Origin: Deltaproteobacteria bacterium
GTDB taxonomy: Bacteria; Desulfobacterota; B13-G15; RBG-16-54-18
Assembly (NCBI GenBank): GCA_019308925.1
Contig: JAFDHG010000004.1
Location: 1 to 55,573 of the forward strand
Direction: 5' to 3'
DNA: 55,573 bases
A program made the position numbers and the translations under genes. Shown here one piece after another: positions 49,610 to 55,573 of this stretch. The notes beneath the pieces are model-generated. The model had not been told where the DNA came from. It saw nothing but the letters and a program-made list of their open reading frames with translations, and did not search any database. Position 1 is the stretch's first letter. The number at the start of each line of letters is the position of its first letter.

Positions 49610-50918
49610 AACGTCCAAGGAGTTTGGTGCCAGCACCGCCCCCTTGGCCGATAGGATGAGGTCGAGGGGGCTGGATGAGTTCGTGGGCCAGGAGCACATC
49701 CTGGGAGAAGGGAGGGTCTTGAGAAAGGCCATCGAGAAAGGAGAGTTGTTTTCCTTCATCCTCTGGGGCCCCCCTGGCTCGGGCAAGACCACCTTGGCCC
49801 AGATCACCGCCCGCAGAACAGAGGCCCATTTCGTTTCCTTCAGCGCAGTGCTCTCAGGAGTGAAGGAAATACGAGAAGTGATCAAGGAGGCCGAGGGGCA
49901 GCAGAAGTACCACCAGAGGAAGACCATCCTCTTTGTGGACGAGATCCACAGGTTCAACAAGACCCAACAAGATGCCTTCCTACCCCATGTGGAGAAGGGG
50001 ACCATCATCCTCATCGGCGCCACCACCCAAAACCCATCCTTTGAGGTGATCTCGCCACTGCTTTCCCGCTGCCAGGTCTTCACTCTCAAGCCCCTGGGTG
50101 TGGAGGAACTGATGCTGATCATGCGCCGTGCCCTCTCCGATCCCGACAGAGGTCTGGGAAGATATAAGGTAAAAATAGACCCATCCGTCCTGAGGCTCCT
50201 TGCCACGCTTGCTGACGGAGATGCCAGAGCGGCGTTGAACGGTCTGGAGCTAGTGGTGATGACCACCCCCCCGGAAAAGGATGGGATCAGGAGGATCACC
50301 CGCGAGACGGCCCAAGAGGCGATGCAGAAGAGGATCCTCTACGACAAGGATGGGGAGGAACATTACAACCTCATCTCCGCCCTGCACAAAAGCATGAGGG
50401 GGAGCGACCCCGACGCAACCCTTTACTGGTTGGGGAGGATGTTGGAAGGGGGAGAGGATCCTCTATACATAGCACGTCGCCTGGTAAGATTTGCCTCTGA
50501 GGACGTGGGTAACGCCGACCCACAGGCCCTCTCAGTGGCGGTAGCGGCCATGCATGCCTTTCACTTCATCGGCCAGCCAGAAGGTGAGCTGGCCCTGGCT
50601 CAAGCCGCTGTCTATCTGGCTACCGCCTCCAAGAGCAACGCCCTTTATGCTGCCTATGAAAAGGTCCGCACGGAAATAACGAAGACAGGGGCCCTTCCCG
50701 TCCCCATGCACCTGCGTAATGCCCCTACCCGTCTGATGGAGGAGATGGGCTATGGTAAGGGGTATCGCTACCCCCACCACTTCCCCGAAGGTTTTGTCGA
50801 GGAAGACTATTTCCCAGAATCCCTGAAAGGACGCAGATATTACCGCCCCACGGAAAGGGGGTATGAGCAGGAGATTCGCGAACGGCTGAAAAGATGGTGG
50901 AAGGGGAAGAAGGGATGA
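49593..50918 (+). CDS. rarA: Replication-associated recombination protein RarA/MgsA
   Basis: 441 residues from ATG 49593 with GGAAGAG ahead (ATG 49563 would add ten residues). APLADRMRSRGLDEFVGQEH, Walker A LWGPPGSGKTTLAQITARRT, Walker B ILFVDEIHRFNKTQQDAFLP, sensor GATTQNPSFEVISPLLSRCQ, and the C-terminal tetramerisation domain from LHKSMRGSDPDATLYWLGRM. An AAA+ ATPase acting at stalled replication forks with SSB. The start lies inside the DUF763 gene. Confidence 0.94.
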   Translation: MELFAETSKEFGASTAPLADRMRSRGLDEFVGQEHILGEGRVLRKAIEKGELFSFILWGPPGSGKTTLAQITARRTEAHFVSFSAVLSGVKEIREVIKEAEGQQKYHQRKTILFVDEIHRFNKTQQDAFLPHVEKGTIILIGATTQNPSFEVISPLLSRCQVFTLKPLGVEELMLIMRRALSDPDRGLGRYKVKIDPSVLRLLATLADGDARAALNGLELVVMTTPPEKDGIRRITRETAQEAMQKRILYDKDGEEHYNLISALHKSMRGSDPDATLYWLGRMLEGGEDPLYIARRLVRFASEDVGNADPQALSVAVAAMHAFHFIGQPEGELALAQAAVYLATASKSNALYAAYEKVRTEITKTGALPVPMHLRNAPTRLMEEMGYGKGYRYPHHFPEGFVEEDYFPESLKGRRYYRPTERGYEQEIRERLKRWWKGKKG

Positions 50919-51391
50919 TGAGGGGGCGAAAAAGGCTCATCCTTTTAGTCATCCTAGCGGCCATCTGTGTCTTTGTTCTCTTCAAGTACATTCTGGTCTC
51001 CGACGAAGAAAGGATCAGAAAGGCCCTCTACCAGGGGAAGGCGGCCATCGAAAAAGAGGACCTCCAGGGGGTCATGGCTCAAGTCTCCCGTTACTATCGG
51101 GATGAATATGGTTTCAACTATCTCGGGGTAAGGGCCCTCTTCAACTGGGTATTTGAGGAGTTTGACGATATAGCCATCCATGTGGAGGGGATGGAGGTGG
51201 AGATCTCAGAAAAAGGAGGGGGGAAGGCAACCCTCCGTACTTGGGCCACGGCCCGAGGACGGGATAAGACGGGATATATTGTGGGTGGATCACAGCAGCC
51301 GTGCCGGGTCGTCATTACCCTGAAAAAGGACAGGGGGAGCTGGCGGGTCATAAAGGCCCAGGGGGTGGTGCCAGGGGAGGTATTCCTGTGA
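50915..51391 (+). CDS. Small membrane-anchored protein between rarA and endonuclease Q
   Basis: 158 residues from ATG 50915, overlapping the rarA stop as ATGA. A basic start and single N-terminal membrane segment (KRLILLVILAAICVFVLFKY) are followed by a soluble alpha+beta domain (AAIEKEDLQGVMAQVSRYYR, ALFNWVFEEFDDIAIHVEGM, CRVVITLKKDRGSWRVIKAQ) of NTF2-like appearance. Its stop overlaps the endonuclease Q start as GTGA. Function unknown; cotranslated with repair proteins. Confidence 0.75.
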   Translation: MMRGRKRLILLVILAAICVFVLFKYILVSDEERIRKALYQGKAAIEKEDLQGVMAQVSRYYRDEYGFNYLGVRALFNWVFEEFDDIAIHVEGMEVEISEKGGGKATLRTWATARGRDKTGYIVGGSQQPCRVVITLKKDRGSWRVIKAQGVVPGEVFL

Positions 51392-52644
51392 CGCGGTTTA
51401 TCGCTGACCTGCATATCCACTCCAAGTACAGCAGGGCCACCAGCCGCAACATGGATTTGGAGACGCTGGCCAAGTGGGGGAGGTGGAAGGGGATCCAACT
51501 AATGGCAACAGGTGACTTTACCCACCCCACCTACTTTGCCGAGATCAAGACCAAGCTAGAGCCAGCCGCAGAGGGGATCTATCGCCTCAAGGAGGGGGAG
51601 AAGTGGACAAAGTTCATCCTGATCACGGAGGTGAGCAACATCTTCACCCAGGGGGGTAAGGGCCGCAGAATCCATACGCTGATCTTCGCCCCCAGCATAG
51701 AGGTGGCTGAGAGGATCAACCACACCCTTGCGAGATTGGGGAAGTTAGGGTCCGACGGCCGCCCCATCTTTACCTTTCCGGTAAAGGACCTAGTGAATAT
51801 GATCCTCAACATCTCCGAGGATTGTCTCCTGGTCCCTGCCCATGCCTGGACTCCCTGGTACGGATTCCTTGGGGCTAAATCCGGTTTCGACTCCCTGGAG
51901 GAGTGTTTTGAAGAGGAGACCAAAAACATCTACGCCATCGAGACCGGGTTATCCTCCGACCCCCAGATGAACTGGCGTTTGAGCGCCCTCGATGGGATCA
52001 CCCTCATCTCCAATTCCGACGCCCACTCCCCTAACAAGATCGGCCGAGAGGCCAATGCCTTTGTCTGCCCCCTGGAGTACCATGAGATCACCCGGGTCAT
52101 CAAGGAGAAGGACCCACTGGGTTTGCTCTTCACCATCGAGTTTTTCCCTGAAGAGGGCAAATATCACTACGATGGGCACCGCAACTGCCATGTCCGCCTC
52201 TCCCCCAAGGAAACCAAGAAGCATGAGTATACCTGTCCTGTCTGCGGCCAGAGGCTGACAGTAGGGGTGATGCACCGGGTAGAGGAGCTGGCTGACAGGG
52301 AGGAGGGGTTTATCCCTCCAAAGGCAATCCCTGCCATCCACCTTATCCCTCTCGATGAGATCATCGCCGAGGCCCTGGGGACAGGTACTGGGACCAAAGG
52401 GGTGGAGAGGGAGTACATGAGACTGGTTGAGGCGGGGGGGTCAGAGTTCGCCATCCTCCTCGATCTGCCCTCAGAGGAGATAAAAAAGATCGCCCCTCCC
52501 AAGGTCTATGAAGGGATTATGCACGTACGAAGGGGTGAACTGCAAATCATCCCAGGCTACGACGGGGTCTTTGGCCAGATCAACATCTTCCCCGAGGAGG
52601 CAAAGGAGCCGGAGGAAGGCGAAGAACAGATGAGCTTGTTTTGA
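51388..52644 (+). CDS. Endonuclease Q-like PHP-domain nuclease
   Basis: 418 residues from GTG 51388. PHP metal motifs: FIADLHIHSKYSRATSRNMD, MATGDFTHPTYFAEIKT, LVPAHAWTPWYGFLGAKSGF, LISNSDAHSPNKIGREANAF; a zinc knuckle EYTCPVCGQRLTVGVMHRVE; and the C-terminal YDGVFGQINIFPEE. EndoQ nicks DNA 5' of deaminated bases (uracil, hypoxanthine) and abasic sites. The last residues EEQMSLF form a sliding-clamp-binding motif of the QxSLF type. Known from archaea and some bacteria. Confidence 0.9.
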   Translation: MTRFIADLHIHSKYSRATSRNMDLETLAKWGRWKGIQLMATGDFTHPTYFAEIKTKLEPAAEGIYRLKEGEKWTKFILITEVSNIFTQGGKGRRIHTLIFAPSIEVAERINHTLARLGKLGSDGRPIFTFPVKDLVNMILNISEDCLLVPAHAWTPWYGFLGAKSGFDSLEECFEEETKNIYAIETGLSSDPQMNWRLSALDGITLISNSDAHSPNKIGREANAFVCPLEYHEITRVIKEKDPLGLLFTIEFFPEEGKYHYDGHRNCHVRLSPKETKKHEYTCPVCGQRLTVGVMHRVEELADREEGFIPPKAIPAIHLIPLDEIIAEALGTGTGTKGVEREYMRLVEAGGSEFAILLDLPSEEIKKIAPPKVYEGIMHVRRGELQIIPGYDGVFGQINIFPEEAKEPEEGEEQMSLF

Positions 52645-52803
52645 ACAGGAGGACCTGTTTGCTTTCCATATCATCAAGAGAGATGATCTATAAATGGAAA
52701 AAACGAGGGGATAATTTCCGTCTTTTGGATAATAATGTAAAAATAACTGGAAAATATTACATACTAAAGGTAATATATAGAAAAGTTTCTATCTATTAAC
52801 AAG

Positions 52804-53623
52804 TTAGGTAACTGCTGGAGATTATGAGGGTTTGAGATGAGATATGACACGATAGTCATTGACCCGCGGTTTTGCGGACCCCCGGATTCCGGAAACGGGG
52901 GTTATGTTTGCGGCCGCCTTGCGAAGTTCATTGATGGCCCAGCGGCAGTTCGGCTCCGGGTTCCTACGCCTTTAGGTATCGAGCTCCGAGTCCAGCGAAC
53001 CGAAGCCGGCGTCTCGCTATTACACGGAGGCACAATTATCGCTGAGGGATGGCCCGCAGACGTTCAGGTTGAGGTTCCCGACGCACCTCCCCCTTCGGAA
53101 GCTGAGGCTGCCTCCCGCGAATATCGAGGCTTTACTTCCCACTGGTTTCCCTCATGTTTTGTGTGCGGTCCGAAGCGCGGTGTAGGCGACGGCCTCAGGA
53201 TCTTTCCCGGAAAGATCGCAGGCCGCGAACTCGTTGCGAGTCCCTGGGTACCAGACAAGTCGCTATGCGATGGCCGCGGTAGGGTTTTGCCTGAGTTCAT
53301 GTGGGCGGCTCTCGATTGCCCGGGTTCCTTCGCTTTTCCTAAGACACCGCAGAGCATAATTCTCCTTGGCGAGCTTGCAGTGGCGTTGTCCGGGTTTGTA
53401 TCTGTCGGCGAGCGTTGCCTAGTCATCGGTTGGGAGATCACCCGGGAAGGTAGGAAGCATCATACCGGCACAGCCCTCTTCGCAGAGTCCGGAGCGTGTT
53501 GCGGTGTAGGTCGTGGCATCTTCTTCGAGGTTGAGAGCTCTGCGATAGAGGGCGCCACCTAACAACGCCTTGAACTAGGACTAGCTATTCGCTGCGCTCC
53601 ATAGAGGCAGGTGATCTCCATTG
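52804..53623 (+). mobile_element. Integron gene-cassette-like unit
   Basis: From the GTTAGGT (52803-52809, GTTRRRY form) in front of the gene to the matching GTTAAGC at 53623. The unit contains one gene with a short 5' leader and a 73-base attC-like site at the end, the standard form of an integron cassette. No integron integrase is in the window. Confidence 0.5.
52837..53562 (+). CDS. Hypothetical protein, possibly hot-dog-fold, cassette-borne
   Basis: 241 residues: VIDPRFCGPPDSGNGGYVCG, LAKFIDGPAAVRLRVPTPLG, then GFTSHWFPSCFVCGPKRGVG, LRIFPGKIAGRELVASPWVP and LPEFMWAALDCPGSFAF. The pattern resembles actinobacterial proteins with a duplicated hot-dog fold, but I cannot assign it to a characterised family. 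Codon choice (many CGA, CGT and CGC arginine codons, fewer AGG) differs from neighbours. The stop codon lies within the attC-like site, as in cassettes. Confidence 0.75.
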   Translation: MRYDTIVIDPRFCGPPDSGNGGYVCGRLAKFIDGPAAVRLRVPTPLGIELRVQRTEAGVSLLHGGTIIAEGWPADVQVEVPDAPPPSEAEAASREYRGFTSHWFPSCFVCGPKRGVGDGLRIFPGKIAGRELVASPWVPDKSLCDGRGRVLPEFMWAALDCPGSFAFPKTPQSIILLGELAVALSGFVSVGERCLVIGWEITREGRKHHTGTALFAESGACCGVGRGIFFEVESSAIEGAT

Positions 53624-53629
53624 TTAAGC
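53557..53629 (+). other. attC-like recombination site
   Basis: ACCTAAC (RYYYAAC, 53557-53563) at one end and GTTAAGC (GTTRRRY, 53623-53629) at the other, 73 bases in total; the ends pair as CTAACAA/TTGTTAAG. The middle holds CTATTCGCTGCGCTCCATAG, resembling the central part of many attC sites. It carries the stop of the preceding gene. Confidence 0.55.
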
Positions 53630-53672
53630 AGCAGCCAGTCGTGTGCAGCCAGACCCTTGGGAGGAAAAGGGA

Positions 53673-53795
53673 ATGAGTGGAACCAAAGGCCGTCAGGCAG
53701 TGGCTAGAACTATGGAGGCCGCGATTCTGCTTGCGCTACCAATACTGTTTCACTATCTGTTCCCGGGGGATAAAAGGGGGGAACGTAGGTCCTAA
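53673..53795 (+). pseudogene. Truncated second cassette gene (membrane protein N-terminus)
   Basis: ATG 53673 has GGGAGGAAAAGGGA in front. The frame MSGTKGRQAVARTMEAAILL continues with ALPILFHYLFP, a good first membrane segment, and then loses sense (GDKRGERRS, stop). It resembles the start of cassette-borne isoprenylcysteine methyltransferase-like proteins, which I regard as tentative. It appears to be cut at about 53766 by the insertion of the IS110-family element. Confidence 0.5.
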
Positions 53796-53954
53796 AACAA
53801 CTTATCGGATGTTGTTAGTGGCTCCTCTCAATTGGTTGGTAAAGTCGTCTGAGAACCAACGTTATATATCAGAGTATTAGAGGGGTATAGGAGTAATAAT
53901 AGCACAGAAAAAATTTATTTACTATCTAGCCAAAAAGAAACCTCCTGGTAAGAT

Positions 53955-55241
53955 GTGAGTGGAAGAAGCTATATCAGACTGAGGGAGTTTCGTCAATTAA
54001 AGAAAGAGATTCGAGGATCGAGGGAACATCTGATTGTGGGGATTGATGTGGCTAAGGAGCGGCACAATGCCTTTTTTGGCACGGCCACGGGAAAGACGCT
54101 TTTGAGGCGGTTGGTCTTTGAGAACACCAGGGAGGGGTTTGAGAGAGTGCTTATTCAGGTAGAGGCAATCAAGGTACAGCATGGTCTCAGGAAGGCAGTG
54201 TTTGGGTTAGAGCCCACGGCCAACTACCATAAGCCCTTGGGGGAGCATCTCATCAAGGGTGGTCATCAGGTGGTATTAGTTTCTGGCAATGCGGTGAAGC
54301 GTAATCGGGAGTTGCTGGATGGTCGCTGGGACAAGCATGATGTAAAGGATTCGGCCAATGTGGCGGATTTGGTCTCTCAGGGCAAGTGTCTCTTTTACGA
54401 ATATCCATCTATGGCGTTGCGGGATTTGAGGAATTTGTTATCGTTAAAGAGGCGCTTGAAGAGGCAGGAGCATGGGTATCGGGTACGCATCAGGAATCAT
54501 CTTGTGGCGCAGTATTTTCCGGAGTTAGATGGATGGTATGGTCGCTCATCATCTGAGGGTTTGGCTATTGTGAGGTGGTGTTTAGATCCATCAGTCATTG
54601 CTGGGTTAGGGTTTGATGAGTTTGTTCGTCTTGTTACTGTTTATAACAGGGGGATACGACAGCGACGGCGGTTGTGGGCTATTTGGGAAAGTGCGGCTGC
54701 CTCAGTTGGCTGTGAGGGAGGCGAGGTGGTGGGGTTTGAGGCGAAGATGATGGTGGAGGGGTTACGACACATCCAGGAGACCATCAGGGCCACTGAGGAC
54801 AAAATAAAGGGTATCTGTTATCAGTTTCCTGAATACCCGTATCTGCTCACGATTCCTGGCTTTGGTCCTGATGTCTCTTCTAAGGTATTAGGTGCTCTGG
54901 GCAATCCCTTTCGGTTTGATAGCGCTCAACAGGTTCTTAAAATGGCTGGATTCGACCTCAGTGCCGATCGCAGTGGGAAGCGCTCAGATGCTGCGGTGCC
55001 GGTTATTTCCAAGAAGGGCAAGCCCGATCTCCGCTATGCCTTGTATCAGGCGGCATTGATCGCCTCGGTGAAGAATCGGGATTTTATCATCTATTACACC
55101 AATAAGCTGCGAGGTCGTGAGCGGGAGCGAGGTATCAAGACCAAGATGCGGGTAAAATTAGCTGCCAAGCTCTTGGTTATTGCCTGGACACTGATGAAAA
55201 AGAAGGAGCCGTTTGATCCTGAGCATCTAAACAAAGAATAA
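53955..55241 (+). CDS. IS110-family DEDD transposase
   Basis: 428 residues from GTG 53955. N-terminal RuvC-like DEDD domain: LIVGIDVAKERHNAFFGTAT (D), AVFGLEPTANYHKPLGEHLI (E), RWDKHDVKDSANVADLVSQG (D, D). C-terminal transposase-20 domain: LTIPGFGPDVSSKVLGALGN, LKMAGFDLSADRSGKRSDAA with the serine, KPDLRYALYQAALIASVKNR. IS110 recombinases act with an RNA guide encoded in the element's non-coding end. The frame is intact, so the element may still be active. Confidence 0.93.
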   Translation: MSGRSYIRLREFRQLKKEIRGSREHLIVGIDVAKERHNAFFGTATGKTLLRRLVFENTREGFERVLIQVEAIKVQHGLRKAVFGLEPTANYHKPLGEHLIKGGHQVVLVSGNAVKRNRELLDGRWDKHDVKDSANVADLVSQGKCLFYEYPSMALRDLRNLLSLKRRLKRQEHGYRVRIRNHLVAQYFPELDGWYGRSSSEGLAIVRWCLDPSVIAGLGFDEFVRLVTVYNRGIRQRRRLWAIWESAAASVGCEGGEVVGFEAKMMVEGLRHIQETIRATEDKIKGICYQFPEYPYLLTIPGFGPDVSSKVLGALGNPFRFDSAQQVLKMAGFDLSADRSGKRSDAAVPVISKKGKPDLRYALYQAALIASVKNRDFIIYYTNKLRGRERERGIKTKMRVKLAAKLLVIAWTLMKKKEPFDPEHLNKE

Positions 55242-55249
55242 GGGGTTTT

Positions 55250-55480
55250 TCCTTTCGGCGAGAGAGCCCGAGCAACAACGTTGAGGCCGGTGAGGACCTC
55301 GGGAGGGACAATCCTGGGCCTCTCACTGAATCGTGTAACCTGGATAAGGGATGATGGGTGATCCCGCTTTTGCGGGATATGCCGGATACTGATAACGATG
55401 AGGTGCAGGATTCATCAGGGGTGAGAGACTCGCCGAAGTGAACCTTAAGATTCTGTTAGAACTGAGAGGTGAGGTGCGCT
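55250..55480 (+). ncRNA. Candidate bridge/seek RNA of the IS110-family element
   Basis: The 3' non-coding region is rich in pairable segments: CCCGAG (55267-55272) with CTCGGG (55298-55303), GAGAG near 55259 with CTCTC near 55320, and a perfect hairpin ATCCCGC-TTTT-GCGGGAT (55361-55378). Structured RNA from a flank of IS110/IS1111 elements pairs with target and donor DNA. Position downstream of the transposase is like the IS1111 group. Limits are approximate. Confidence 0.6.
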
Positions 55481-55573
55481 AAAAATTTGATGCCGTTATC
55501 TATCATGTTGATATTAATGAGTTTTATTTATCTCCCACTTTTCTCTTGACAGGAGGCAATATAGGATGTCCCC

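Larger units (their letters stand above)
53766..55573 (+). mobile_element. IS110-family insertion sequence (ends not fixed)
   Basis: Includes the transposase at 53955-55241, about 190 bases of left flank and at least 330 bases of right flank up to the window end. The left limit is set where the cassette gene breaks off. IS110 elements have no clear terminal repeats, so exact ends cannot be read from one copy. Confidence 0.65.

Noticed and set aside
49103-50299. Long minus-strand open frame (398 codons) opposite DUF763 and rarA
   Set aside because: Low-complexity Ser/Pro-rich product and complete overlap with two well-supported genes; a shadow of codon bias.
53677-53880. 67-codon frame with GTG start in the cassette/IS junction
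   Set aside because: It runs in a different frame from the gene with a proper ribosome site at 53673, and its product crosses the presumed IS boundary.
55546-55573. Outward promoter at the right end of the IS (TTGACA at 55546)
   Set aside because: The -10 position would lie at or beyond the window edge, so it cannot be judged.
1-55573. tRNA or rRNA genes
   Set aside because: No cloverleaf with TTCRANNC arm and CCA end, and no rRNA-like stretch, was noticed in spacers.

Overview
The window reads as chromosome of a strictly anaerobic Gram-negative bacterium, most likely Desulfobacterota-like (a 'deltaproteobacterial' sulfate-reducer or syntroph type). Pointers to this are LPS inner-core genes (Kdo kinase-like, GmhB, RfaE2-like, heptosyltransferase), a sigma-54 activator next to MinD-type ATPases with ferredoxin domains and NifX-like proteins (the setting of the Desulfovibrio 'orange protein' genes), UbiD/UbiX aromatic carboxylation genes, LarB and endonuclease Q. 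No rRNA, tRNA or CRISPR array was seen. The taxon is inferred, not proven.

1-17.2 kb is an aromatic-compound island, almost all on the minus strand. An IclR regulator and the start of an EPSP-synthase-like gene sit at the left edge. From about 13.0 kb down to 1.4 kb run a polytopic membrane protein, two subunits resembling phenylphosphate synthase (70 and 40 kDa), a UbiD decarboxylase/carboxylase, two Tm-1-like (UPF0261) proteins, a NUDIX hydrolase, an LpdD-like protein, UbiX, a phenylacetate-CoA-ligase-like enzyme and a 58-residue protein. A divergent LysR gene, a second acyl-CoA synthetase and a GlcD-type flavoprotein follow. The logic fits ATP-driven phosphorylation of a phenolic compound, carboxylation with prenylated FMN, then CoA activation.

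17.4-31.2 kb is the most unusual part: thioredoxin reductase, a PAS/sigma-54 activator with three cysteines in its PAS domain, a clear -24/-12 promoter, and then about 22 plus-strand genes for metal or Fe-S cofactor handling. These include four NifX-domain proteins, five Gly/Arg/Met-rich DUF5320-like proteins, two IscU/NifU scaffolds, a J-domain protein, Mrp, FmdB-like and zinc-ribbon proteins, DUF169, two MinD-ferredoxin ATPases, DUF364 and a cation-diffusion-facilitator fused to a NifX domain. No nitrogenase is present. It resembles a strongly expanded version of the orange-protein system.

31.2-48.2 kb is mixed housekeeping: LPS core genes, ADP-ribosylglycohydrolase, a release-factor-like protein, LarB, a 1009-residue protein with a cyclase-like domain split by a coiled coil, M18 aminopeptidase, Clp1-like kinase and a TGS GTPase. 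Intergenic palindromic repeats occur in several copies here. 48.2-52.6 kb is a compact plus-strand set with a DNA-repair flavour (DUF763, RarA, a small anchored protein, endonuclease Q).

52.8-55.6 kb is mobile: a gene with an attC-like site and a GTTRRRY-type boundary, as in integron cassettes, a second cassette-like gene cut short, and an IS110-family element whose 3' non-coding region looks like a structured RNA.
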